A stretch of DNA of 64,000 nucleotides from Hydractinia symbiolongicarpus (lineage: Eukaryota > Cnidaria > Hydrozoa > Anthoathecata > Hydractiniidae), in contig NC_079883.1 of assembly GCF_029227915.1 (NCBI RefSeq), forward strand, positions 5,270,001-5,334,000. The letters run 5' to 3'. Under the pieces are notes generated by a model. That model worked only from the letters and a program-made list of their open reading frames with translations, did not search any database and was not told the DNA's origin. A program made the position numbers and the translations under genes. Numbering within the stretch: the stretch's first letter is position 1; each line of letters begins with the position of its first letter. Shown piece by piece: positions 46,806 through 57,857 of this stretch.

Positions 46806-47400
46806 GCTTATTATTGCATCAATGGTGGCAAAAGTTCCTTCAATTTATAAATTAAATTGGCATTTCTAATAAGATGAAGTTTGCAAAGGAATTTGTAGGC
46901 TTTATAAAAAGTTGTAGTAAAGTTGTAATAAATTTATATTAGCGTAAAACCTTTTAAATGTAAAAGCGTTTATTAAAATTCTTGTTTTTTCTGAACTTCC
47001 AGTAATCCGAACATTCGTCAATTTGAATTTTGTTTGAAGGCCTTAAATACTGAAATGCTAATATGTATGTATTTATTGCTGAATTAATAAACAATGAACT
47101 ACTTCATCATTCAAATTGAGCTCGTTTAGAAGTTATTATATTCGAATCGTCAAGTTTTTACATAGCAAGATTTTTGTATTCTGGAATTTCCAAAATTTTC
47201 CTGATCACTTTTAAAATATCCAGTTAAAGTTTTAACTGTTATTTTAGAATACTTCATATAGCTATGTAAAAATTTTATTTTTTATTTATTGAGTTGTATT
47301 TTAACATTGCAGGTTAGTATAGTATGGTTGAGAATCGTGATACTCGTGATTTGTTTACCCCATAACTCTCTGTTTTCAAGGTCTATTTTAAATTTCAAAA
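46806..47400. other. Spacer, nothing recognised
   Basis: AT-rich, no gene or repeat seen apart from the A/T words before the hairpin at 47401. Confidence 0.4.
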
Positions 47401-47456
47401 AATTTCAAGCATCAACCTTTACACTGCAGGCAGTGTAAAGGTTAATGCTTGAAATT
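47401..47456. repeat. Hairpin with 27-nt arms
   Basis: Left arm 47401-47427 and right arm 47430-47456 are inverse complements with one mismatch and a 2-nt loop. The mismatch becomes a G-U pair in one RNA strand. Centre sequence ACACTGCAGGCAGTGT. It could be a cruciform-prone MITE relic or a small hairpin RNA source; neither is shown. Confidence 0.8.
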
Positions 47457-48787
47457 TTTATTGCTAGATCACAAAAATTTTTAAACCATCGGTGTTTTCT
47501 ATCTATTGCGCATGCACAAGTAAATCGCTTGAGCAATCTAATTGCACCGGCGCATGTTGCTGCTTTATGGAAATCCACCTTAAACTCGGTCGACACTTAA
47601 TTAGCGGAAGATATATTTTGCACAAAATGGTGAGTATGGTATTTTTTCCACAAAAACTAGGACCCAGCAAAAAAAAGAATTGTTTTCCAAATAAGTATTT
47701 CAAACCTCTTGAAACTTTTCAATCTACATCCCTTTTTACTGCTTTGTTATTTGATGTCTCGTGTAGATAAATACATTGCCAATGCATCGTTATATTTACT
47801 TTTGATCTGGCGGAGGCTAGGCATCACTGTTGGTTGGAATCCAATCTATTTGATTTCCATCGTGGCACGTAATACTCTCTGGAGTATATGCTGTAATAAA
47901 AATCAAAAAAAATAAAAAAAATGAAGAAGAAAGAAAACTCACAAGCTCAACTAAAAACAAGCAATAGAATAACAGAAAGTTTGATTTCCATTTGTCTGCA
48001 TGCTCACTATGATATCGCTGATTGTTGCACTACTACTGAGCGTCGCACTAATTTCAAAGAATAAAAAAGATACTTCGTTACAACAAGTAATAAAATTATA
48101 AAATATATAATTTGCTGTTATATGGTCTAAACTGCCAGCTTTTTAAATTTTTTATGCTAGAATTTGAGTAGAAACTATATCAGTGATGTGTCAGCATTAT
48201 GGTCAGTATAGTAAGGTAAAGAATTGGTTTCTGGATTTTTGGACTTTTTGACTTTCTTGTGTACAGAAGACGCCTATTGGATTTCATTTGGCATGTGAAA
48301 CAATTGAACCACAATGGAAATTGATTCGAGATAAGAAAACTTTTTAGCGGAAAATGCATCCAAATTCAAACGCAATCGATATAATCAATCGATTATATTA
48401 AATTGTTACCACTTGAATATTTTAAATGCCGCAATAAGTTATTGGCAAAGCATCAATTGTGACTCGTGTTATTAAATATATAATTTATACGCTTTGTTTG
48501 ATTTTAAGTTTCGAAGCATCATGTTGATAATCAAAAAATTGTACACAGCTCATTATACATTTTTAACAGGAATTTCATATATAGATTGTTCAGTAACACG
48601 AAACTTATTATTTTGAATAAATATTCGGCCATATATCCATATTTTTTCTGTTACAACACACTTGTCACGATTTTATAGCTATAATACTATTATCTTTCAC
48701 CAAAAATATTTAGCTTCAATAATTTCTCTTTAAATTAAAAGTTGTAAAAAGTTGGAGCTCGTGAAAACTACTTCTTTTCTTCTTTAA
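47457..48787. other. Spacer, nothing recognised
   Basis: AT-rich. The overlapping open frames at 47405-47770 on both strands do not look coding. ATAATCAATCGATTAT at about 48380 is a short palindrome. Confidence 0.4.
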
Positions 48788-49540
48788 GGCGGTTCCCCTA
48801 GAAAAAAAACTATATCGCAGAGGATTGTCTTTTCTAAAGATACTTGAGGAGTTTATCATAGTATGTGACAGTACGCCAAAATTAAGTCAAAAATTTCATT
48901 GATTGGTTGCCACCTTTTTGGCTGCGTATGTTCCTCAAGGGTCACGTGTATGGATTGAGTGAAACGTATTTTCGTAAAGCTGACTCGTCTTCCAGAGAAC
49001 TGATGCGGTATTTTTTCGACGAAAGAAAAGCTAAAGCAGGGCGAAACAGGCAATATCTTGAGGAAACTGTAAAGTGTGTGTTTCAATTTTGGGAATTTTT
49101 TTTTCGCGTGGATTCCGAACTTAAACGGCAAAAAACTTGTTTAAAGATTATTTTATGGACATGTGCATCAGCAAAAGGTGTACGGCAGCACTATTTCGAC
49201 CTGTAGAGCATCTAAGTTTTAAGTCAATTGATGACGAGTAAACTCTGACGAGTTCACTTCGGAGGGTGAATCGTTAAGACAGTTTTCTCACTGCGTCATC
49301 CAGCTATTGCAAAGAACTAAACATCGACGGAGGGGCAAGAAAGCTGTCTAAAATGCGATAATTGTTGGTATGGGCTTTGCTATGCAGTTTTTCTTGCGCT
49401 TGCTTGCGAAAAGTGCCAGATTGCACAATATAAACCGAAATTTATAATCAGCGCTACTTACCATTCTAAGATGAATTTATCGTCTGAAACCAGGTAAAAG
49501 ACAATTCTTGAAATTAGACATTTTTTCTAAGGGAACCGTC
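48788..49540. mobile_element. 753-bp TTAA-flanked terminal-inverted-repeat element
   Basis: TTAA at 48784-48787 and 49541-49544 flank inverted ends GGCGGTTCCCCTAG / CTAAGGGAACCGTC, with A runs beyond, about 20 bp with two mismatches. A TTAA target duplication is the mark of piggyBac and Kolobok elements. A 99-codon open frame (48907-49206) inside shows no recognisable transposase, so it is non-autonomous. Confidence 0.8.
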
Positions 49541-49548
49541 TTAATGCA

Positions 49549-49664
49549 TCCATATTATAATACCCGTCTACGCCTGTCCGTCTGTCACGCAAAATGGTAG
49601 CTTAGCTGCGCAAGTATAAAAAGGACGAGAGAACCCGTGGATTTTTCCACGGGCTAACGACTAG
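49549..49664 (+). mobile_element. 116-bp Helitron-like element, copy 3
   Basis: Starts TCCATATTATAATACCCG after an A and ends CTAACGACTAG before a T, with the perfect hairpin CCCGTGGATTTTTCCACGGG just upstream of the end. It sits 5 bp beyond the TTAA of the neighbouring element. Confidence 0.75.
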
Positions 49665-50849
49665 TATTTATAAATTAGTATATCTGCTAACTCCTTTATT
49701 TACCTGAAGGCCAATATTTCAGGAAATGACAAAGAAGATTGGTGTAAATTACACACTGACTGAAAATTCCATCTGTTTAAACGGCTGAAAAAGAGAAACT
49801 GACATCTTAGAATAAATGTGAATTTTTTCGAGCAGTGGTGGAGATCTGGAGAGCACAAACTCACTATGCAGAATTAATACATTAATTTTAAATTAGAAGA
49901 AAACGTATTTAAAGGATATAAATAAACTTTTTGTTGTCTAATTTTTGCAAAAACTACAGAAGATAATTCATCTCTTGAACCTTGGAGGTACCTGCCACGT
50001 CCCAGTCCGTGAATTTAGAAACTGTGTTCCACAGTGTAATATTGCAGTTGCTGCGCAACCATTTTGAACAAACAGAATACGAATGTTAATAAATCGTAAG
50101 CATATTTTATTAGGACTCCTTGTAAGCTATTGGTGTGCCTATTCTTGTTTATTATTTTTTTTTTCTCAAGAATCTTGATCTAATTTTATTCCTAAATACA
50201 CAAAAAATAATTCGAAATAAATAAAAAAGACCTTCAAAAAGATTCTTAACTTATTTTTCAGACGTAAACTGGGGACGAAAAATGTCGGACATGCAAATAA
50301 ATTCTAGCAAAATCCAAATTCGTCAAAATGCAAAAACCTTCTGGGCATTTTTTAATCGCAGTACCTTACGGTAAAAAACAACAGCGAAAGTGATCAAGTT
50401 TTTGCTAAATGACTAATAATTTTTCTCGACCAACAATTTTTGCCGATTATTCTTATTCTTCTTTTTGGGGCAATTTTAATTTTTTATTGATTTTTCAGTT
50501 CGATATCTATTTGAACATAAGGGTAATAAAGGTAAAACGAATAACGACTTTGTATCCAGTCTCATCTTCTTTCTATATCACGTTTCAAGTGAGTAAAGCA
50601 GATGAAATGGAGATCCCAGGAGAAAAAAACTAAGCAGAAGTTGAGGAGCAAAGCAGAAAAAATGTTGAAATAAGAAAGAAAGTAAAAATAATCATTAAAA
50701 TTAACTGATTTATATAGTTTTCGTTGTCCTGTTGTTGAAGTTTTGATTTAAAAAAAAGCTTAAAACTTGTGGTCATTTTCGGTCCAAAAATTAGTCGATA
50801 AAAAGCGACTAAATTTAAAAATTTAATTGGCATAAAGTGACCAAATTAT
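49665..50849. other. Spacer, nothing recognised
   Basis: AT-rich. A 74-codon open frame at 50409-50633 has no recognisable features and is not listed as a gene. Confidence 0.4.
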
Positions 50850-50985
50850 TTGCCAACTTTTATTTTTTACCGGCCTTTTTTTGCCGACTTTTATTTTTTA
50901 CCGGCCTTTTTTGCCGACTTTTATTTTTTACCGACCTTTTTTGCCGACTTTTATTTTTTACCGATTTTTTTGCTGACTTGTTTTT
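50850..50985 (+). repeat. 30-bp minisatellite, four units and a partial fifth
   Basis: Units of TTGCCGACTTTTATTTTTTA followed by CCGGCCTTTT start at 50881, 50911 and 50941, with a 31-bp unit before and a shortened one after. Because the unit is a multiple of three it stays open, giving a ten-residue FCRLLFFTxL repeat in a 69-codon frame (50837-51046). I see no sign that this frame is expressed. Confidence 0.85.
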
Positions 50986-51645
50986 ATGTATTTTCTTTTC
51001 ACTGAAAATTTCCCAGCTTGACATTCTTCTAAAGAGGTCGAACTGAGGACTGTTGGTTATTGTTATAATTAAATATTCATAATCATGCTAGTTCCATATA
51101 CTGTATTTTTAATGTTTTTTGTTGAAGTAGCCGAGTCACCAACAATAGGGGGCGTATAAACTTTTATAACTCCTAAGTCTTAATGATATTAATGGGGAAA
51201 AAAAATGAGACACTTCGTTAAAATGATGGTGGGGTGAGTCAAGTATTGAGAGACATCTTCTGAAAAATATAGCCAAGTTTACATCTCTTTCCAGTCAGTG
51301 TTTATATTGTCATTATCATTTCTTCTTCTTTACCACATTTGACATTTTTTTTTATTCTTTTGCCAGATTTTAAATAAATTTTTTTAGTTGAGTGATAATC
51401 CACGAATTGTAAAAGAAAATCACAACTACTACTTAACAAAACAACAAGGTTATGTAGTGTTATTTTCGTACTTAGATTTGCTTTGTCAATTTTGTTTCTC
51501 TTGATTTGGTGTTTGTATTCATGGTCCTTAAAATATTTATGTTTTTTCGTTTAAAAACAATTTTGATATACAGATTCTCATAAAATTTATATTTAATGAT
51601 ATTAAAACAAGATAGGAGAAAGACGTATCAAACATAACTGTCGAG

Positions 51646-54600
51646 ATGTTGGTAAGGTGAGTAAAAAATTGTAATACTTTTTTATCTTTAAAATATATAC
51701 AATAATTCCCTTATATTTCATTCTTAACGTTACCATTTTGTTGCGACGAGAACGATTTTTACTCTCCATCAAATTAGTCGTTAAACCGTGAAAAATCTAG
51801 CGGGATTTCTCTCATTGCTACTGGCGGCTAACACTTTCGACTCACAGACAGACAGACGTCCAGGGAGGATATGATACAGATTCTTATTAATATTGCAATA
51901 AAAAAAAAGGTTTTAGTGTAGTGTAAATATTCTACAATCATTCACGAGTATCTTTAAAATTAAATTAAATTTTATTTTTAAGTTTATGAAATACTACGGA
52001 AGAACAGACTATATGAGTTTTTAATTCACAGGAAAATTTCGTTTCTGCTTAGATTTTACCAAACAATTTTGTTATGCTACCTGCGGGGAGGAAGGCCTTA
52101 CTTAAGCGCCACAAATATTTCTACGGCGCTGCTGTTACTTGCTTGCCCATAAATTAGGATATGGTCTGCTTCCAACTTAAAATGGCTAATAACACAACCT
52201 TAAGGTTTTGCCAGAGTGAGATTCTAAACCTAATTTAGCCATGTGATTATTAGATTGATGCAGTACAATAGGATATTTCTTCTTTTCAGAGTGACATTAT
52301 CGACGTTGTTTGTTTTGATTTGGTGTTACCTCTCACTTGCATACATCACACGTCTGCATTGTCGTCGCCATGGAAATTTCTCCATCATTAAGCCAGATAC
52401 AAAGTTTAGTGGTACTGTGGAGAAATCTTTGGAAGGTCTGACAAGATCTGAATGTGTTTTATCGTGTTTAACATGCGATAGTTGTTCGTTTGTGAATTAC
52501 CATCCAACGTATCTTGCGTGCGAGTTAATGAATGCTGGAGGAACTGAAACATCAGAAGTTGGATGGCAATTTTTGTCAACAAATTATGGAACAAGAAATG
52601 TAAGTATTATCTGTCAATCTTTCTTTATCAATAGTGTCCGTTACTAATGCAGAGAGGGCGAGGTTTGTTTCCAAACAAATAAATTTCATAACAAATTTTC
52701 ATAACAGAGAAGCGTGGAAATCAGAAAATGTCCATTGAACCATCTGATATGGATATTTAGTTAATTTTTTCCCATTGACTTGTTTTAACCATTCTAAATA
52801 CACACTCATTCCCCTTTAATTGTTTTGATATTTTCTGAAATTGTACAAGATATTGAAGAAAATAATCGCTAAGTTTGTAATTTTTCATGCATCATTGTTG
52901 CAGCTGTATGCTGAGACGTTTTCAAGTTTAAATTTTAATATGGAAATATCATTAAATTAAAAAGGTTCAGCATTTCCTCTTCTTATGAACCTGTAATATT
53001 CGCTGCGGTACTTTTAAAGATAGAAAAAAGCTTTTGCTCTATCTGACATCACAAAATACAAATCTATGAGATTTATGCGCGAAAAAAGATAAACTTTAAG
53101 TAAAAAAAATGTATGTACTGCTTAACACATTGCTTTCTCTTTAGAGAGGACCAATTTGTCGATCATTTAGTCCATGTGAACTTACAGAAGCTTGTGTTGA
53201 TACCTGCTTTGAAGACGATCAAATAGGATACAAGTGCATACGTAAGTAAAATTTCTATAATATTTAACATGTTGTTGACGCATTGAAGTGGGGTAAAAGT
53301 AATGTATATTATTTCCAATTTTCGGACGACTAACGTCCTCCAACACACAGAAATATAGAGATTTAGTTTCCCCAGGATTCTTTGTAAAGGTTACACTAAA
53401 AGAACACGCTTAAGAAAAATCATCTCTTTTTTCATTCGTCTACTCCTCCATAATCTACTTATAGAGGATATAAGTCGCTCAGGCAAGAGTGCTACAATCC
53501 GTGACATGATATTTGGCTACGTAGGTACAGTAAACAACGTCGGAAATACGCTAGTTGCACTTTCCAGGATGTCCGCATTATGGAACAATCTTGTCCAAGG
53601 CCCTGGAGAGTCTACAAAATCGGAAAATTGAGGGTGCTGACAACAAAAATGGTCGCAGTTTAAGATTTAGGATCAAACTAAATAACTGGAGTCCTAAGTC
53701 TGCGAAGTGAACATCGATAATTGAACTGTTCGGATGGCGTTTATTTACAATATACAAAAACGTGGAAAAGCTTCCAACTCTCTATTACCCAAACCTCTCT
53801 ATAACTAGAACGGTTTCCGATTTCCCGTGGCTGTTCGAGAGAGAGAGAGAGTCCACATATATATTTTTATTTTTTCAAAAAATTTTACGCGACGAATATT
53901 TGGCAGGAATTGGGTAAGATTCTTAGCAAAGATTAGCCAGTTTAAAAGTGCTTTGCAAAAGATTAACCACTGAAATATTTTTTTTAGTGAGAAACTTTTT
54001 TCCCGCCAAACTTAATACCTATTTCGAAAATTTTGTTATGGTGTATAAAAACCATCATCTGGAAGGCCTCACCACTACGTCAGATAGGTTCCTAAAACAA
54101 CCAGCTAAGTTGATATATAATCACAGTGTAGTTGGAATGAGAAAGAATGACATGGCAGGCTGACTTTTAGCTAAAAATTGAGAACAGTAATGAACTGAAT
54201 ATTCTTTTTGATAGCTTTCTTGCAATCTTAAAGTATTCAACTAAGTATGTACAGTTGAACTCATGTATTCCAAATTCCTATAGTATAAAAAATCATCTAA
54301 ATCTAACAGATTTTTTGCTCTTTTCAGAATTTGCAGGTAAACCATTACAAAAATATTCCTTTAATTTGTACTTCAATAATTTCAAAAATGATTTCAATCG
54401 TGCACATTCTTGGGTCCCTTGGTCGTATTTTTCATCATGTTATTCGAATGTTGTAAAGGTTGGACTTTTTTCTCAATTAAGATACTGAGATTTGAAGGTT
54501 TCTACGTATTCGAATGCTTCTAATCTTTGAAGTTTCTTGAATTTGGTTGTTCGCAGCAGACACGAAAAAAATGGCAACAAAAAAAAAAGCGAAAGTAAAG

Positions 54601-56593
54601 TGCGACGCGTTAATAGAGCTAGAAAAGGGAAGACGGAATAAAGATAAGGTAAACCAATTTCAAATTCTCAGAGTTATTGTCCAATCACCCTTATTTAAAG
54701 TTTCAGGAAAATAAATTTCTCCTATTTTTTTAATTTAATCATTATGTCTCGTTAATAATAGGCGTATTCCGTCTGTCTGTTTTTGCGTCAAAAGCGAGCT
54801 GTGTTAATCACGCACGAAATACAAGCCCGCTAGAGCAAGGACAAAAAACCCGTCGGTACTGGGACAAGTTGCAGCTAATATAAAGAACCAACCAGGGGTA
54901 GATTTAGATAAATAACCAATCAGGAAATAACTTTTATTCCTTTGCATGCCATTCCCCCAAAACCGTCCAAACTTTGGAAATAAGATCGAAGCAACTCAGT
55001 GCTGGAGAATGGAAAGTTTCTTAACTTTATTTTTCTTTATTTTTTTTGCTTCGCGATGCTTTTAAGAATACTATTTCCATTTTAACAAAATTTCAGTTAA
55101 ACTACTTTTAGCCACTTTTTTCTGTTGGCCTTCATTTTTGTTTACCTGACAGACAAGCTACAGCTAGCTACCCAGCCACCTAAAGATTTGTGGTAGTTTT
55201 CTTTGTTGTTTATATCTTTCTACAGGTTAAGATTAATATATTTCCACGTTATATAAATATTAGACAAACCAGTTTTACGATTTTGGCTACAAACGTTGAT
55301 TATAAAAGAGTATAAGAGCCAGCTAGTTAGCTGGCTAGCCTTATTTAGTTTTATTCTTTTAAAGCTTTTATTCAGTTTAGTATATTATTATTTATTTGTA
55401 TTAAGGGTTGTGGTTATCTAGCTAGCTCTTTAGCTACCTCTGGCTAAAAAGTGAAAGTAGCCAAATAAAGTTTGGCTACAACAAAATTCTTAATGATTCT
55501 CTCATGCTAAATGCAGTTAGTTAGCTAGCTACACCCTTTATTACTGTTATAAAAACTTATTCCGCAAAATAAAATTGCCGAGAAAACTTTTACGACGGGC
55601 TGTTTCCTGTATTTATTTTTAAATCGAAGCGAAAAATTGTTTTGGAAAATGGTATTACGCCTGTATGGATATGCAGCATGGTTTACCTGTACTAAGCGCT
55701 CAGCCTGGTGTCACGATTAATTTATGAACTTTCACAGGAACTTTTCTTGCAAGATAAAAAAATGTTGCACGATTGTTTTGCTTTAACGGGTTGATAACTG
55801 TGTTTTTACCCCGTTAAAACGTTTCCACAAAATTAAATATTTTCCACAAAATGTAATTGCCGAGTGATTGTTTGGGCTAAATAGGGTAACAACGGGGTGT
55901 TTCCTCTCTTTTTATTTAAACCAAAGTTTGGATACATCCTTCTTGGATATACATAGTTTATTGGAAAAGGGTATGGCTCCTATATGGATGTGCGACGTTG
56001 TTTAACTTTACTAAGTGCTTAACCCGGAGTAAGATTCATTTTTGAATTTTCACCCGTATCAATGGGTTGTAAATTGTGTTTTATGTCAGCTAAAGTTCTG
56101 GAAAAGTAATTTTAAAAAAATATATTCACTGAAAGCACCATAATGTTGTAACCCCGGCTGGTTATATTATATTAACATATCAACTTTATATTTAGCGAAT
56201 CAATTTAAAAAGAAAATAGCCACATCTGTCACGGCATCCCCTGTTTACAGTTCTTATCCTGCATCAAACCTGAAAGACGAAGATGCTGGTACATTTGCAG
56301 GCACACTATCTTCTGTGGAGTCTCATTTTATCTTAGATTTGGGCGCAACAAAGTCCATTCGATTTATCACTGTTTATTTATACAGTGGAGAACCGAACAG
56401 CGAAATCAGCATTGGAAACCTAAATGCAAGAAACGGAAATACATTCTGTTCGAGAGTACCAGAAGTAAAAAATGTAGTGCTTGTTGTTGAATGCGCTTCA
56501 TATTTATCTGGGCGATATATTGTGTACTATAATAACTCGGGATCTGCACAATACTTGTACATATACGAAATGCACGCTTATATTGACGCATGA
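51646..56593 (+). CDS. Secreted PAN/apple + EGF-like + galactose-binding domain protein
   Basis: Exons 51646-51656, 52290-52599, 53145-53241 and 56196-56593 (stop TGA 56591-56593) join in phase to 271 residues. The 11-nt first exon (ATGTTGGTAAG, then donor GTGAGT) joins exon 2 to make a signal peptide, MLVRVTLSTLFVLIWCYLSL. Residues about 25-107 form a PAN/apple-like module (SECVLSCLTCDSCSFVNY, GWQFLSTNYG). A short EGF-like, Cys-rich segment covers about 111-139 (PCELTEACVDTC, GYKC). Residues about 145-271 form a galactose-binding (F5/8 C or F-type lectin-like) fold: VTASPVYSSYPASNLKD, FILDLGATKSIRFITVYL, SGRYIVYYNN and a closing LYIYEMHAYI strand. Such mixes are common in cnidarian secreted recognition or adhesion proteins; the ligand is unknown. 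A 9-nt in-phase cassette (54328-54336) may be spliced between exons 3 and 4. Confidence 0.85.
51776..51880 (-). mobile_element. Diverged Helitron-like copy in intron 1 of the PAN/lectin gene
   Basis: TAGTCGTTAAACCGTGAAAA, a damaged hairpin, and ACAGACAGACAGACGTCC in the order of the family on the minus strand. The 5' end is unclear. Confidence 0.5.
54764..54860 (+). mobile_element. Helitron-like scrap in intron 3 of the PAN/lectin gene
   Basis: TAATAGGCGTATTCCGTCTG, TCTGTTTTTGCGTC and a CGAAATACAAGCCC middle match the array units at 43243-43486 read on their minus strand. The 3' hairpin is lost. Confidence 0.45.
55573..56062 (+). repeat. Diverged tandem duplication, about 285-bp unit
   Basis: Both units open with AAATTGCCGAG (or its near form) and share GGTGTTTCCT-like, TTGGAAAA.GGTAT, CCTATATGGAT or CCTGTATGGAT, GTTTA.C.GTACTAAG, and TGAA.TTTCAC words in the same order. 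It lies directly upstream of the last exon of the PAN/lectin gene. Confidence 0.6.
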
Positions 56594-57428
56594 AAATTCT
56601 CCTGAAAATGGCAATCAAAACACAGTTTCAAGAAGGAGCGCATTTTCGTTGTTATTAAACCTCACAACTTTGTTTATTTCGGACGTATATATATAATGTA
56701 GTTTGCTTTTTGCTAATTAATTATTAAATTTATATATTTGACGGTTATGTTAGTATAAGAATGTACGGCACGTGAAAAATTATGTATTTGCTTTCAAACC
56801 TCACTTTCAATACATCTCCACTTTTCCCACATAAGCCTTAAAATTAACCCTACTTATGCTGAAATTCATGCAGAGTGGGTGGCGATTTTTCGGTTGTCTT
56901 TTTTCTTGATCCAAGCTTTTTTTTAGAAAGACAAGGCTTTTCCACAGTATTACGTTAATGAAATCTCAAAGCCGTTAGGCAACCCCTCTTTTGAGAAACT
57001 GCTAAGGATAAAAAGGGGCATGTGAAGTGAGACCGTAAATCTGATTCGCATCAGAGTTTCATTGACCAGATCTCTTGTTACATCTTATACAGGATAGTTA
57101 TTTATTATATAAATATCCTGTTACTATTTAACTATATAGCTATATTATATATAGTAAGAAAATGTTTAAAATCAGGTAACCATCTGGTAACATAAATAAT
57201 ATGTTAATAGTCAGGCGCAGTAACGCAAAACAATGTTTAGATTGAAAGTTTAAACGCCTAGTTAACATCCCAATTGGTGTACTTTTTCTTTTTGCGTTTC
57301 ATTTTACAAGGTGTCATAGTGCCCTTTTCATAGGTCGGCATATAAAATGCTTAATAAGACAGAGATTTTTTCAGTTAACTTGTATTTTATTAAGCGTTTT
57401 TGTCAAAGATTTGGTTCTGATTAAACCA

Positions 57429-57857
57429 ATGGAATGTAGAGAGTGCGCAATGTCTAAACCTAACGGTAAGAATCTGTGATAAATCACTGCTGGTGGAGTC
57501 GAACGCACAACCTTTGAATTAGAAGTTTGACGATTTCTGGCCCATGTATTTTGTTATGTAGTGTAGATAATGCTGCGTTTTCTAGGCTTTAAATTTGGGG
57601 AAACTATACTTTTGTTGTGCACACATTCTAATGTAAAAATCCAAAATTGTTTTGAATTAGTATATGTAATGCTATGTTATTCATTTGTACTGGTTGTTTT
57701 ACTCATTGTCACACTAGTGCGTAAGAGAAATCTGGATGCAAATCGTGAACTAGGAGAAGGGTGTCAAAAGGCAACGACAATGACTTTAAAATCATATAAA
57801 GCTATTAATAACCTTCTTAAAACTAGCTATATAGTATTTTCTACCAAATACAGCTAA
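57429..57857 (+). CDS. Possible two-exon small membrane protein
   Basis: Candidate exon 1 (57429-57465) encodes MECRECAMSKPN before donor GTAAGA. Candidate exon 2 (57661-57857) follows a TTAG acceptor, continues in phase with YVMLCYSFVLVVLLIVTLVR, a clear membrane helix, then KRNLDANRELGEGCQKATT and about 25 further residues to TAA; 77 residues in total. The helix and polar tail look more like protein than most frames in this AT-rich region. No family is recognised and it could be a chance model. The intron contains a tRNA-like relic. Confidence 0.25.
57488..57545 (-). pseudogene. tRNA-Arg(TCT)-like relic
   Basis: On the minus strand: GACTTCTAATTC-like anticodon arm (AACTTCTAATTCAAAGG, anticodon TCT), a T-arm GGTTGTGCGTTCGACTCC and an acceptor-end CACCAGCAG. 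The D arm is deleted and the acceptor stem does not pair, so it is not functional. It may be a decayed tRNA or the head of a SINE. Confidence 0.5.

Larger units (their letters stand above)
53242..56195. other. Long third intron of the PAN/lectin gene
   Basis: 2.95 kb. It holds a GA microsatellite (about 53828-53842), an exon-like lysine-rich stretch (54560-54651), a Helitron-like scrap (54764-54860), TAGCTAGC-rich sequence (about 55150-55530) and a diverged tandem duplication (55573-56062). Confidence 0.6.

Noticed and set aside
47405-47703. Cysteine-rich small frames on both strands
   Set aside because: The frames overlap the hairpin and each other, and show no signal peptide or splice context.
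57488-57545. Functional tRNA-Arg gene
   Set aside because: The D arm is missing and the acceptor stem does not pair.
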